From: Ruegeria sp. Alg231-54
Lineage (GTDB): Bacteria > Pseudomonadota > Alphaproteobacteria > Rhodobacterales > Rhodobacteraceae
Direction: 5' to 3'
DNA: 55,102 nt
NCBI RefSeq assembly: GCF_900143525.1
Contig: NZ_FREZ01000018.1
Coordinates: 1 to 55,102, forward strand
A program made the position numbers and the translations under genes. Below are positions 1-9,214 of this stretch, piece after piece. Numbering within the stretch: the stretch's first letter is position 1; each line of letters starts with the position of its first letter. The notes under the pieces were generated by a model. The model was not told the DNA's origin. It saw only the letters and a list, made by a program, of their open reading frames with translations, and searched no databases.

Positions 1-256
1 CCGTCAGGATCAGTTTGTCCAACGTCAGATCAGAAACCGCACGTCGCAATCGTTCGTTCTCTTTCTGAAGCCGCTTCAATTCTTTCAACTGATCTACGCC
101 CATTCCGCCGTACTTCTTGCGCCAGCGGTAATAGGTTTGTTCAACAACGCCGATCTGTCTGATCGCATCAAGTCGGGACATGCCTTGCCCCATCAGAACT
201 TCAACCTGCCGTAACTTCGAGACAATCTCTTCGGGCTTCGGTCTCTTGTTTGCCAT
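1..256 (-). CDS. IS3-family transposase OrfA (partial)
   Basis: This encodes the DNA-binding OrfA protein of an IS3-family element. The ATG is at 254-256 behind a GGAGG-like site, and the frame is open to the window edge, missing only the last few codons. The protein begins MANKRPKPEEIVSKLRQVEV. It has an N-terminal helix-turn-helix (roughly residues 8-50, with QTYYRWRKKYGG) followed by a leucine-zipper-like helix (LKELKRLQKENERLRR), the usual OrfA plan for making the OrfAB transposase by frameshifting. It matches the complete copy at the right end of the window. Confidence 0.9.
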   Translation of the reverse strand, partial: MANKRPKPEEIVSKLRQVEVLMGQGMSRLDAIRQIGVVEQTYYRWRKKYGGMGVDQLKELKRLQKENERLRRAVSDLTLDKLILT

Positions 257-312
257 TCGTGGTCCTCCGTTTCCTAAGCATAACGGTGGACCAGTTCAGT
301 TGGGGAGGCTCA
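1..312 (-). mobile_element. IS3-family (IS407-like) insertion sequence, left copy, cut by window edge
   Basis: This is the reverse complement of the first 312 bp of the element seen again at the right end of the window. The inner tip reads TGAGCCTCCCCAACTGAACT when read inward, beginning TGA as IS3-family ends do. Its boundary is placed where the two copies stop matching (position 312). The element contains the start of orfA, which reads out of the window. It sits inside the ABC transporter gene to its right, so it is an insertion. Blocks compared by eye between the two copies are identical, suggesting recent transposition. The target duplication cannot be checked because the far end is outside the window. 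Confidence 0.9.
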
Positions 313-2209
313 AGTCAGGTGGCAACTCAACAACCAGAGAGACCTCACCTGCCACTAGACGGTCGTGCCCTTCGCTGGCGCTTTGCAGCGGCGATGAGGC
401 TTTAAAGTAGGACGATCCGGCGAATTCAGCCGAATAAGCACGACTCTGCGGCCCCTGAGAAAGGTCAAGTACCGCGAATTCAAGCTCATCGATATCCAGC
501 GTAATTCCAAAGCAAAAAACCAACATTAGAATAGCAGAACCCAGAAACGCGAAAGCCAGACGCACCGGGTCACGAGCTACTTCAACGGTTTCGCGCCGCG
601 CATAAGCCAATACACGAGAAAACGCTCCTCCCCCGGCGTGGGATTTGGTCCTAAAACCCACCTCTGGCGCGACAACAGAGACTGGTTTTTCTGCTACTTC
701 CAATATCGAAATGAAGGCGTCTTCAAGGTTTTCCGCCCCTTCAACAGCGATCAGTTCAGCCGGAGTACCTTCGGCTAGAACCCTACCAGCATGCATAAAC
801 GAAACGCGATCACAGCGTTCCGCCTCACCCATGAAATGAGTGGACACAAAGATCGTTACCGACTCATTTCGCGACAGCTCAATCAACAAGTCCCAGAAGG
901 AATCGCGTGCCTCTGGATCCACACCGGATGTTGGTTCGTCGAGTATTAGCACCCGCGGACGGTGGATCACTGCTACGGCTAGCGACAGTCGCTGTTTGAT
1001 CCCTAAGGGCAGTGCCGTCGCCAACGTATGCCGGTGCTCCTCAAGCCCAAAGCGCTCAGTGAGTTCCGAAACACGTTGTTCTCGGTCGGCAATTGCAAAT
1101 ATCCGCGCATGCAATTGTAAGTTCTGATGTACCGACAACTCGCCATACAAGGAAAAGGCCTGGCTCATGTAGCCTATTTCACGCCTCATTTTGCGATCAT
1201 ACGCATCGACAGGATTGCCAAATAACAGTGCTTCACCTGAGCTGGAAGGTAACAAGCCAGTCAACATCTTCATTGTCGTTGATTTGCCGCAACCATTTGA
1301 TCCTAGAAACCCGAATATCTCTCCGCGATTGATTGTGAAGTCGACGTTGTCTACGGCCGTGAAATCACCAAAGCGTCGTGTCAGTCCACGCGCAACTATC
1401 ACTGGGCTTGCTTCGATCTGCCCATTCGTTTTGTTTTTCCCCGCCGGTTCGACAGGCAACTCCCGTGCTCTCAGACGCCGATATGCAATTTCGAGGTCGA
1501 CATCACTCCCTTTCAATTCGGCGGGCTTCCCATGAAAGATGACTTGACCCGCGTCCATCGCGACAATCCGGTCAAAACCGTCGGCTTCTTCCATGTACGC
1601 CGTTGAAACCAATACCGACAGTTCAGGGCTTTTTACTCGGATTGCATCGATCAAAGCCCAGAACTGCCGACGCGACAACGGGTCGACCCCGGTCGTTGGC
1701 TCATCCAAAACCAAAAGTTTGGGGTCATGGATTAATGCACAGCAAAGGCCTAGTTTTTGCTTCATCCCACCCGAGAGTTTGCCCATCAGACGGTCTTCAA
1801 ACTGCGCAAGCCCTGTCGCAGCCAATAGCGCTGCGATACGGTCATCCCGCTCTGAATACCCTTGAGCAAAGAGACCTGAGAAGAACTCGAGGTTCTCGCG
1901 TACAGACAGCTCCGGATACAGGTTTCGACCCAACCCTTGCGGCATGAAAGCGATGGCTGGGCAAATGCTGTGCCGATGACCAGAATCGCCAATCGGGCCG
2001 CCTAGAACGTCGATATTACCGGATTGCAGTTTCTTTGCGCCGGTGATCAAACCAAGCAGTGTAGACTTTCCCACCCCATCCGGCCCGATAAAGCCAACAA
2101 GCTGGCCGCCTGGCAGTTCTAACGAAACAGAATCCAATGCGACATGCTTGCGATAGCGGTGCGTAACACCTGAAATTCGAATATCGTAGGTTCCGTCCTC
2201 TACTCTCAT
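296..2209 (-). CDS. Fused double-ATPase ABC transporter (RbbA/YhiH type), 3' end cut off by IS insertion
   Basis: This exporter subunit carries two ABC ATPase domains in one chain, as in RbbA/YhiH (about 900 residues in E. coli). Walker A motifs are visible as GPDGVGKST (near residue 43) and GSNGCGKST (near 305). The first signature is LSGGMKQK; the second is degenerate (LPLGIKQR). Walker B/H-loop regions read LLVLDEPTTGVDP and LILDEPTSGVDP. After residue 545 a first ABC-2 membrane helix (LAFAFLGSAILMLVFCFG) and the start of its extracytoplasmic loop follow, then the frame runs into the IS: the last four residues (SLPN) and the stop come from IS DNA. About 280 residues, including most of the permease domain, are lost, so transport is unlikely. 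Its start overlaps the HlyD stop by 4 bp. Confidence 0.85.
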   Translation of the reverse strand: MRVEDGTYDIRISGVTHRYRKHVALDSVSLELPGGQLVGFIGPDGVGKSTLLGLITGAKKLQSGNIDVLGGPIGDSGHRHSICPAIAFMPQGLGRNLYPELSVRENLEFFSGLFAQGYSERDDRIAALLAATGLAQFEDRLMGKLSGGMKQKLGLCCALIHDPKLLVLDEPTTGVDPLSRRQFWALIDAIRVKSPELSVLVSTAYMEEADGFDRIVAMDAGQVIFHGKPAELKGSDVDLEIAYRRLRARELPVEPAGKNKTNGQIEASPVIVARGLTRRFGDFTAVDNVDFTINRGEIFGFLGSNGCGKSTTMKMLTGLLPSSSGEALLFGNPVDAYDRKMRREIGYMSQAFSLYGELSVHQNLQLHARIFAIADREQRVSELTERFGLEEHRHTLATALPLGIKQRLSLAVAVIHRPRVLILDEPTSGVDPEARDSFWDLLIELSRNESVTIFVSTHFMGEAERCDRVSFMHAGRVLAEGTPAELIAVEGAENLEDAFISILEVAEKPVSVVAPEVGFRTKSHAGGGAFSRVLAYARRETVEVARDPVRLAFAFLGSAILMLVFCFGITLDIDELEFAVLDLSQGPQSRAYSAEFAGSSYFKASSPLQSASEGHDRLVAGEVSLVVELPPDLSLPN

Positions 2210-3201
2210 TCGAACAGCTCTGCTGGGATGCGTTGTTCAAGCGCCTCAGGCCAAGCAGCGGCTGGGTTCAGCCGGATCACCGCGACACCGCGCAGACCAG
2301 TTTTGACGTGCTCAATCCGACTTTCAACCAAGTCTATTGGGATACGGACGCGAACGCGAAAAACCAGTTGCTCTCGCTCATCCAGGGTCTCGACCTGTTT
2401 GGGGGTGAATTGTGCCTCCGGAGAAACAAAGCTGACATATGCTGGTATTGCATATTCCGGCAAAGCGTCGAGCACGATGCGAGCCTCAGCTCCAATGGGC
2501 AAAAGTCCGGCTTCACGCGCCGGAAGAAAAACTTCCATGTAAACATTCTCAAGGCCAAGAATAGTCAGGATTGGTTCGCCCGCGCCAACCACCTCTCCGG
2601 GTTCTGCAAGCCGGTAAAGCACGCGTCCGGGCAAAGGTGCCACTAGAGCGCTGTCTTCAATCTGTGCCTCAATCCTACGCACTTCCGCCTCAGCGGCAGC
2701 AATACGGCTTTCCGCGGTTGCAACTCGGGCTTTGGCGGCGCCTAATACTGCTGTAGCAACCTTATGAGTGGTATCGCGATCTTCAAAAATAGTTTTGGAG
2801 ATGTTTTGTCCTGCCAGCAACGCCGTGGCACGATCAAGCTCTTGCTCGGCCCTGCGCTGTTCGCTTTCGCGTTGCACAACGAGCGCTTCTGCTTCGGCCC
2901 TTGTCTGATTTGCCAAGGCTACTTCGGCTCTAGCCCGGTCCAGGGCCGCAGATAGCTCGTCTATGTCCATTTCGGCCAGGATTTGACCGGCTGCAACCAT
3001 ACTGCCCTCTGTTGCCGTTACCTTCGCAACCCGACCTGCATTAGTTGGTGCTATTTCGACTTGTTCCGCTTCAACCCGCCCGTTTCCTTGCACAAATCCG
3101 ACCGGCAATTCATCGCCATCCTCGGCAACAACGACGTACAGCAACGCACCAGCAATTACTAAACCAGCCAAAATAAGAAAAACCGATAGGTTTTTGGTCA
3201 T
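2206..3201 (-). CDS. HlyD/YhiI-family membrane fusion protein of an ABC exporter
   Basis: This periplasmic adaptor links an inner-membrane ABC exporter to an outer-membrane channel. The 331-residue protein has one N-terminal signal-anchor helix (residues 5-25, FLILAGLVIAGALLYVVV) and a biotinyl-lipoyl-like half motif (GRVAKVTATEGSMVAAGQIL). A long alanine/glutamate-rich coiled coil covers about residues 85-185, followed by the second lipoyl half (APLPGRVLYRLAEPGEVV) and beta-barrel region. Length and order are typical of the YhiI type. It is the first gene of an operon with the RbbA-like gene (ATGA overlap). Because that partner is truncated by the IS, the adaptor has probably lost its role. 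Confidence 0.88.
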   Translation of the reverse strand: MTKNLSVFLILAGLVIAGALLYVVVAEDGDELPVGFVQGNGRVEAEQVEIAPTNAGRVAKVTATEGSMVAAGQILAEMDIDELSAALDRARAEVALANQTRAEAEALVVQRESEQRRAEQELDRATALLAGQNISKTIFEDRDTTHKVATAVLGAAKARVATAESRIAAAEAEVRRIEAQIEDSALVAPLPGRVLYRLAEPGEVVGAGEPILTILGLENVYMEVFLPAREAGLLPIGAEARIVLDALPEYAIPAYVSFVSPEAQFTPKQVETLDEREQLVFRVRVRIPIDLVESRIEHVKTGLRGVAVIRLNPAAAWPEALEQRIPAELFE

Positions 3202-3471
3202 AGCGTTTCACCTGAAACAGGGTTTCTGGCGCAGAGTTTAGTGTCTCAAAAGACTCAAAGCCTTGTTTTGGATCAAAACCGATCCGGGCACCTCAGTTCC
3301 AAGCAATTGTTTGTATGAACACCGGTTTGGGTGTTGCAGGCTCTTTCGCGATAGGTCTCAAGAAGTAGACTTGAAGCGTTTTTGTTATCAGTTTGGTATT
3401 GAAACGGGTTGTTCTAGCGTGCAATTGCGGTCGCCGCCAACCTGCTGCGCAATACAGCGAAAGGAAACACT

Positions 3472-5175
3472 ATGACCAATACACTGAGAGCTTGTTTGTC
3501 TTTGTGGTTGGTTGCAGGCGCTTCTGCGTATGCACAAGAACCTCCTCGTCTCGTTTTACAGCTGACCGTTGACGCGTTTCGGGGCGATCTGCCGACACGC
3601 TACTATGAGAATCTTGGAGAGGGTGGCCTTAAGTATTTACTAGAAAACGGTGTACACTATCTGGACGCCCATCATTGCCATGCCAATACAGAGACTGTTG
3701 TCGGGCACGCCACATTGGCGACCGGGGCAACACCGGCAGTGCACGGGATGATCGGAAACATTTGGTTCGACAGAACCTTGGACCGCGTTGTTTACAACGT
3801 TGAAGACAGCACCGCTCCGCTTCTTGGGGATGGCGCTGGCGTCAATGATGATATTGAAATTGACCCAACACAGGCGGCAGCTGGCACAGATGGGCGGTCA
3901 CCACGCGCTATGCTTGTTACGACGCTTTCGGACGAATTAAGCGCTTCCACTGCTGGTGCGGCCAAGGTCTTTGGAGTTTCAATCAAAGACCGTGGGGCTA
4001 TTACAATGGCGGGACAAAGCGGCAAAGCCTTCTGGTTCTCGAAAGCCGCAAATCGTTTTGTCACAAGCTCGTATTATTACGACAAATACCCTGATTGGGT
4101 TTCTGTCTGGAATGACGCATCGCCGAGTGCCTCCTTTGAAGGAACCTCTTGGGAATTGATGCACCCGAAGGAAGCCTATCTCTTTGGCGACCGTGACAAC
4201 CAACCATGGGAGACGGATGTCGCCGGGTTCGGCATAACCTTTCCTCATCGCTATTCTTCGACGCAAAATGGGTTTGACCCGCTAGAAAATCCCTACTTTA
4301 CGGCCTTTTTAACGCTTAGTCCCGCTGGCGACGATCTGACGGCGCAATTTGCCAAACGATTGATTGATGCCGAGGATATCGGGCAAGACGCGGTAACGGA
4401 TTATCTGGCGATTAGCTTCTCGTCCGTGGATTACGTCAACCATGTGTTTGGCCCCTCCAGTCTTGAAGCCGAGGACACGATATACCGCCTCGATCAGACT
4501 CTCATGAATCTCTTCGCGTTTATCGACGAACGGATTGGGCTGGAAAACGTTTTGATCGTTCTATCGGCGGACCACGGCACCACCGATGCGCCGGGCTATT
4601 TGGAGAGTGTTGGCATCCGAACTGGCCTTGTTGCTCCGGACACATGGGACCCGACGGAACAGATAGCCAGGCTTAAGGAGCGGTTTGGGATCACCGGGAA
4701 ATTGCTTGAGGGTTATAATCACCCCTATCTCAATATCGCCCCAGAAGTATTGGCTCGCAGTGATATTGATTTACCCACGTTGGAGTCAGCTATTGCAGAA
4801 GAGCTTCTATCCTTTCCCGAAGTGGCATTCGCCGTCCCCAGTACGGCTATCGAAGCAAACCTCCTGCCCGATACCGACATCATGCGCCTGGTCAGCAACA
4901 ACTATCATCCCACCCGATCCGGGAACATATACGTAGTCTTCAAACCCGGCTGGTTCATCGCAAAATTCGATGGCCTGTCCGTCACATCCACCCACGGGTC
5001 GCCGTGGCGCGGTGACACACATGTGCCGATTATCTTTGCTGGCTCGAACTTAAAACCGCAACGGGTCGCACGCCGGGTTTGCACGACTGCTCTCGCATCC
5101 ACACTGTCTGCTTTATTGAGCACGGCGCGTCCTAATGGTGCGAGCGGTGAAGTGTTACAAGAAGTCTTGGATTAG
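3472..5175 (+). CDS. PafA-like alkaline phosphatase family protein, exported
   Basis: This is a secreted metal-dependent phosphoester hydrolase of the alkaline phosphatase/nucleotide pyrophosphatase superfamily (567 residues). A signal peptide ends at ASAYA. Metal-site elements are visible in order: TVDAFRGD (first Asp), SSVDYVNHVFG (Asp and His), SADHGTTD (Asp-His) and a late STHGSPWRGDTHVP His. The nucleophile region is ETVVGHATLATG with Thr in the nucleophile position. GMIGNIW supplies the Asn, and IKDRGAI gives the Lys-x-Arg pair characteristic of PafA-type phosphate monoesterases. AAAGGA lies about 10 bp before the ATG. It is divergent from the HlyD gene. Family assignment is strong; substrate and phosphate control are inferred only. 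Confidence 0.85.
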   Translation: MTNTLRACLSLWLVAGASAYAQEPPRLVLQLTVDAFRGDLPTRYYENLGEGGLKYLLENGVHYLDAHHCHANTETVVGHATLATGATPAVHGMIGNIWFDRTLDRVVYNVEDSTAPLLGDGAGVNDDIEIDPTQAAAGTDGRSPRAMLVTTLSDELSASTAGAAKVFGVSIKDRGAITMAGQSGKAFWFSKAANRFVTSSYYYDKYPDWVSVWNDASPSASFEGTSWELMHPKEAYLFGDRDNQPWETDVAGFGITFPHRYSSTQNGFDPLENPYFTAFLTLSPAGDDLTAQFAKRLIDAEDIGQDAVTDYLAISFSSVDYVNHVFGPSSLEAEDTIYRLDQTLMNLFAFIDERIGLENVLIVLSADHGTTDAPGYLESVGIRTGLVAPDTWDPTEQIARLKERFGITGKLLEGYNHPYLNIAPEVLARSDIDLPTLESAIAEELLSFPEVAFAVPSTAIEANLLPDTDIMRLVSNNYHPTRSGNIYVVFKPGWFIAKFDGLSVTSTHGSPWRGDTHVPIIFAGSNLKPQRVARRVCTTALASTLSALLSTARPNGASGEVLQEVLD

Positions 5176-5329
5176 ACCGCTGTGAAGCGCGAGTCCTGAT
5201 ATTGAAGCAAGCTAGGCCAGACCGCGACGGCATCGTCCACAACGCGAACCTCATATTCGTTGCTTCTTGGCGAATACGGAAACCGCCCAACACAGCACTC
5301 TTTAGCGTACACAAATGCGGAGCAGAACT

Positions 5330-5758
5330 TCACGGAACATAACCTTCCGGCTTCGAAGACTGAATACTCTCCAAATACTCAGCAATTTCGATAAGTCTGG
5401 AAGGAATACGCGTAACCAAACCGTTGCCCATATCGAATTCGACAGCAGGGCCGTCATTCAATTCAGTGATTATCGGCATGTCATCGCGAGGTTCTTGTAC
5501 TTTCAAGTAACCGTCCAAGATCGACATGACCTCCAACATGGGCCACACACCCCCTCTGCGTTCGGAAATCTTTGTTAAATCAGCAGGCTCTGTTTTCTAA
5601 TCAGTGGCATCAGGCCCATTTCCTGTCGCATCGACTCCGTGACACCTAGTGCAATGCTCGAAAAAAAGTCCTTTCCCAAGGTCCAAAAACTCGTCGGCCG
5701 CAGATATCGTTGGAACCGAAGAAATGACTATGCTTAAAACGATCATAAAGTACCTCAT
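5330..5758 (-). pseudogene. Cytochrome c gene interrupted by one in-frame TAG
   Basis: The reading frame from ATG 5758 (AAGGA about 12 bp upstream) encodes a signal peptide (MRYFMIVLSIVISSVPTISA) and a haem c site CTRCH. At 5597-5599 there is a TAG. The same frame then continues without a break for 88 further codons (KTEPADLTKISERRGG to LIEIAEYLESIQSSKPE), a clear match to the later half of the neighbouring cytochrome at 6164-6592. Total length would be 142 codons including the TAG, the same as that neighbour's 142 residues. The most likely reading is a duplicated lipoprotein-like cytochrome recently lost by a nonsense mutation. A sequencing error or readthrough cannot be excluded. Confidence 0.75.
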
Positions 5759-6163
5759 AAGCTGGAGGTCCTTTGCCAAACGAGAGTTTACTACAACAGA
5801 AATGGACCGACATCTTCCCCCGGTCAACGTCGGTCCTTTACCATATAACATTTGCTATCCTGTGACCCAAAACCGATTGATGGGGACAGGCAGAAGCGAG
5901 CTCAGAACAGCTTCACCATTTAACATTCGAAATTTAGCATGTGAGCACGTTCGACTCTTTGACATAAATCATATGTCAACTCGCATTTAGCCAGAACTGG
6001 GCTCGACTTGCCAATTCGGCCAAAAGATTTTGAGTGACTGCTTACGCCTAGCTGACCACGGCGCTTCACAATACTAGGCCTGCAATAGTCACCGGGTCAA
6101 AAAGGTGCAAGTCCAGAACACCGGCAAACGGTCAATTGCTGACATAGCGCCAAGAACACTAAT
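5759..6163. other. Intergenic stretch between the two cytochrome c genes
   Basis: About 400 bp with no convincing reading frame on either strand. Short open frames here lack codon bias, ribosome sites or recognisable motifs. It must carry the promoter of the interrupted cytochrome gene on the minus strand, but no clear -35/-10 pair was identified. Confidence 0.5.
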
Positions 6164-6592
6164 CTAATGTTGGATGCTTTCTAAGAAAAACAATAACCCT
6201 GCTAATTCCCGCGGAGTGGGCGTCAAGACACCCTCGATTTCAACCGGAACTAGGTCTTCCGCCATTTCCCCACCAAACTCCGGCATAACCCGAGCAAGGT
6301 GGCTGTTTTCTGGGTCGCCATAGATGTAACTTAGTGAGCGTGCTTGAGGGAAATTGCCTCCGTTCTTCGCGCTCAATGTTGTCAAATCTGTTGGCGCAAC
6401 GGAAAGACCGCTGCTTGCCGGGCCACCGCCTCTGCCATCCACACCATGACAAGAAGTACAGTTTTCTGAGAAAAAGACCGCCCCATCAGCGCGAGTGGGC
6501 ATGACATCGGCGTCAGGATATAAATCTGTGCACGACGCTGCGGCCAGAGCAAAAAATCCAGCCGATAATATTACCCACCTTGTAGCGTGCAT
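6164..6592 (-). CDS. c-type cytochrome, predicted lipoprotein
   Basis: This is a small monohaem electron carrier (142 residues). The N-terminus is a lipoprotein signal (LSAGFFALAAASC, lipobox AAASC at about residue 20), so it is probably membrane-anchored in the periplasm. The haem-binding motif is CTSCH (about residues 45-49) and the likely axial methionine lies in RVMPEFG. It is the intact paralogue of the interrupted gene at 5330-5758; both end in the similar helix ELAGLLFFLESIQ / EIAEYLESIQ. No oxidase or dehydrogenase gene is adjacent, so its partner is unknown. Confidence 0.82.
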   Translation of the reverse strand: MHATRWVILSAGFFALAAASCTDLYPDADVMPTRADGAVFFSENCTSCHGVDGRGGGPASSGLSVAPTDLTTLSAKNGGNFPQARSLSYIYGDPENSHLARVMPEFGGEMAEDLVPVEIEGVLTPTPRELAGLLFFLESIQH

Positions 6593-7230
6593 GCTCTACC
6601 CCGGTTTTTGATCCAGCCTACGGTCTATTGTAGCGCATGGCAATGACGGCAACTGCAGCTTTAAAATCAATGAGGGTCAACTTTACAAACTCTTACAGAG
6701 ACTTGGAAATGGCCGCGTACCAAGGGAGGAGAAGGTTATTTGTAGACCTTGTATGTCCTGTGGATCTTTCACTTTTGTGTTTCTAAGCAATGTGTAAGAC
6801 AATCTGGATTGGGAGATCCAAACATGCTGGAAACCTCATCCCGAATAGTTTGGCTCGAAGCGATTGGGGCGATCATGATGATCCTACTCGGATTGCAAGA
6901 AGTCGAGGACGGCGAAAAAACTGAGTTGTTCGCCGAACCGGACACTCATCCTGGCAGGCCCGACGGCTGCTTCGTCCGCAACTCGGACATAAAGCCTATT
7001 TTTCTGAATGCCCGGTCTCGGTGAAAGCAGACATCATACAATATCGACTCGTTTTTTTGACTTAAATTTCTGCTTCCTGCCGGAAACGGTCATTCCCGAA
7101 AACCATCGGAAGTTCCGCTAAGCGGACCAAGCCGCCCTCAGATGGTATCGCTTGCATGTCTGCGTTACATTGGAGCGGGCGTCGCCTAGAACAGCTTGCA
7201 ATTCTATCGCGACGGAAACCCGAATAGTGG
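6593..7230. other. Intergenic region without a supported gene
   Basis: About 640 bp between the minus-strand cytochrome and the plus-strand hydroxylase gene. A 91-codon frame at 6749-7024 was considered and not accepted because it has no ribosome site or family resemblance. The DNA near 6940-7025 and 7100-7150 (CGTCCGCAACTCGGAC, AGTTCCGCTAAGCGGACC) has the look of the dispersed non-coding remnants common between Rhodobacteraceae genes. Confidence 0.45.
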
Positions 7231-8022
7231 ATGTCCATGTCCGACACAATCCTAGCTGCTGAACCAACTATCCGTCTTATTGCCTTCTTATCCGTCCTGG
7301 CGGCGATGGCACTTTGGGAAGTGGCCGCACCCCGGCGAAGACGGGATATTCCGCGCGTTATCCGATGGACAAACAACCTTGCGCTCGTGGTGCTCGACAC
7401 CGCCATCCTGCGGCTGACCTTTCCAATCCTCGCAGTTGGTCTCGCAGCCATGGCCGAGGATCGCGGATGGGGGCTCTTCAATAACATCGAGGCGCCGGTT
7501 TGGGTTGCCATCGTGGTCTCCATGCTGCTTCTCGATCTCGCAATTTATCTTCAGCATGTGATGTTCCACGCCGTACCGGGGCTTTGGCGTCTGCACCGGA
7601 TGCATCACGCCGACCTCGATTTTGACGCGACTACTGGCTTGCGTTTCCATCCGGTAGAAATCCTCATCTCGATGGGGATCAAGCTAGCGGTCGTAGCAAC
7701 CTTGGGGCCGCCCGCTGTCGCCGTGCTCCTTTTCGAGGTGACCCTGAACGCTACCACGCTCTTCAATCACGCAAACATTGATTTGCCGCGTCCGGTGGAT
7801 CGAGTTCTCAGATGGATCGTCGTCACTCCAGACATGCACCGAGTCCACCATTCAGTCGATCCAAGCGAGACCAACTCGAACTTTGGCTTTAATCTACCGT
7901 GGTGGGACCGACTTCTAGGCACTTACGTTGCGCAACCCAAGAAGGGGCACAAGGGCATGGAAGTCGGCATCAAGCAGTTTCGCACACGCCGACACCTCTG
8001 GCTCGACCGAATGCTGATTTAG
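7231..8022 (+). CDS. Sterol desaturase / fatty acid hydroxylase family membrane enzyme
   Basis: This is an integral-membrane di-iron oxygenase (263 residues) that hydroxylates or desaturates a lipid-like substrate. The histidine clusters are all present in order: QHVMFH (about residue 109), HRMHH (about 121), a middle FNHANID and the late HRVHH (about 207). At least four hydrophobic segments lie between and before them. ATG 7231 is followed by a second in-frame ATG two codons on, and either could start. Its codon use is more GC-rich than that of its neighbours, which may mark a separate origin. It stands alone, with no operon partner on its strand. Confidence 0.85.
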   Translation: MSMSDTILAAEPTIRLIAFLSVLAAMALWEVAAPRRRRDIPRVIRWTNNLALVVLDTAILRLTFPILAVGLAAMAEDRGWGLFNNIEAPVWVAIVVSMLLLDLAIYLQHVMFHAVPGLWRLHRMHHADLDFDATTGLRFHPVEILISMGIKLAVVATLGPPAVAVLLFEVTLNATTLFNHANIDLPRPVDRVLRWIVVTPDMHRVHHSVDPSETNSNFGFNLPWWDRLLGTYVAQPKKGHKGMEVGIKQFRTRRHLWLDRMLI

Positions 8023-8286
8023 CCGCTACGCGGCCCGGCGAGCGGAGGTGCCCTCGATACCCCGAGCCAACAGAGGCGATCTTCATCTGTCTCGTCCGGG
8101 CAAACCAAGCTGGGCACTGACCAAATAGACCAATAGCGCTGAACCAAAGACTGCTTTGCCGCGCTTGAGTGTCATGCGCAAGGTGTTCAGAATCGGCAGA
8201 AAAGTCCGCAAAGTGGACATACATCGCGATATTGCGAATGACCGCGTGGAGCCCATACCTGTGTAGTTTGCCCTCAGCAGCGAATG
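8023..8286. other. Short intergenic stretch
   Basis: No gene or clear regulatory element was recognised between the convergent hydroxylase gene and the CDF remnant. Confidence 0.4.
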
Positions 8287-8505
8287 TCAGCTTGTCCGAA
8301 CTGTTCCATGCTCATGCACTGCTTCCTCGCGCCGTTCCTCAAGTGCCTTACGAATAATCTGGTACGAAGATGACAAGAAGAGGCTTGCCATGATCGCAGC
8401 AACTATTAGGTCAGGCCATCCTGTTGCCGTACCCCAGACGCCTATGCGAACGACCCGTGCTCCAATGTGCCCGAAGGCCACGACCCAGCCATGTAGAAAA
8501 AACAC
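8287..8505 (-). pseudogene. Remnant of a CDF-family cation efflux transporter (C-terminal membrane part)
   Basis: This minus-strand frame encodes GTATGWPDLIVAAIMASLFL followed by SSSYQIIRKALEERREE. That is the last membrane helix and tail of a cation diffusion facilitator such as the CzcD/DmeF group (about 300 residues in full). Upstream DNA keeps no further recognisable CDF sequence: a few codons before residue 1 the match is lost, and stops appear in the alternative frames. The open start is GTG or simply a break point. It is a fragment left by deletion, next to a DUF411 gene, suggesting a former metal-resistance locus. Confidence 0.65.
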
Positions 8506-8592
8506 AACGGTTGCAGCTGAATTCTTTTGAAGTCAGCGTAATCTGGTGTTGGACATGGAACTGGGAAATCTGATTGTTCTTCATCCAATCTC

Positions 8593-9042
8593 TTAGCTGT
8601 GTCGAGCAAACACACTCGTCGTCCCATCCAGACCAACGAGCAAGGTTTCATAAGGTTGTAGTTCGTCTGAAAAATCCATGCCGGGTGAACCCATCGGCAT
8701 GCCTGGAACTGTCAGGCCGAGGCCTTCAGGATGTTCGGACAAAAGTCGATAGATATCTTCTGCTGGGACATGACCTTCGACAAAATAGTCCCCAACAATT
8801 GCAGTGTGGCAACTGGAAAGCTCATCTGAGATTTTCATTTGTTCTTTTAGCGACCACAGTTGCTCCTGTTCCACGTCTAGCGTGTCGGCGCGAAATCCTG
8901 CGGAAATCAGGTGATCTACCCAAGCGGCGCAACAGCCGCAGGTTGGCGTCTTGTAGACTTTGATGAGTGGGGCATCTTGTCCGACGGAAGGAGTAGCCAA
9001 CACAGCTGCTGTACCCGCTAGTAAAAATTCGCGTCGTTTCAT
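8593..9042 (-). CDS. DUF411 metal-binding exported protein
   Basis: This 149-residue exported protein belongs to the DUF411 family, usually found with copper or other metal resistance genes. The N-terminus MKRREFLLAGTAAVLATPSVG is a signal peptide starting with a Tat-like RRxF pattern. The family core follows: VYKTPTCGCCAAWVDHL with the CxCC cysteines (about residues 35-38), then SCHTAIVGDYFVEGHVPAED. A methionine-rich GMPMGSPGM segment could bind copper(I). It lies 87 bp from the CDF remnant. The role is inferred from the family, not shown here. Confidence 0.87.
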   Translation of the reverse strand: MKRREFLLAGTAAVLATPSVGQDAPLIKVYKTPTCGCCAAWVDHLISAGFRADTLDVEQEQLWSLKEQMKISDELSSCHTAIVGDYFVEGHVPAEDIYRLLSEHPEGLGLTVPGMPMGSPGMDFSDELQPYETLLVGLDGTTSVFARHS

Positions 9043-9214
9043 TGGTCTCTTCTCCGCTTCCTCATGGGACTACAAAGATATTGTGCCAAGGCCAAACTTT
9101 TCAATGTTACCGGACTGAGCATCAAACGGGCAGTTTCGATACAAGATCTGAATCTCAATCCAATTAACATTGGTCGCCAAACGTTTTGTGAGTTGCGTCG
9201 CGTATGGCTCACGT

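Noticed and set aside
6749..7024. 91-codon plus-strand frame as a gene
   Set aside because: No ribosome site, no motif, and its second half resembles non-coding remnant DNA.
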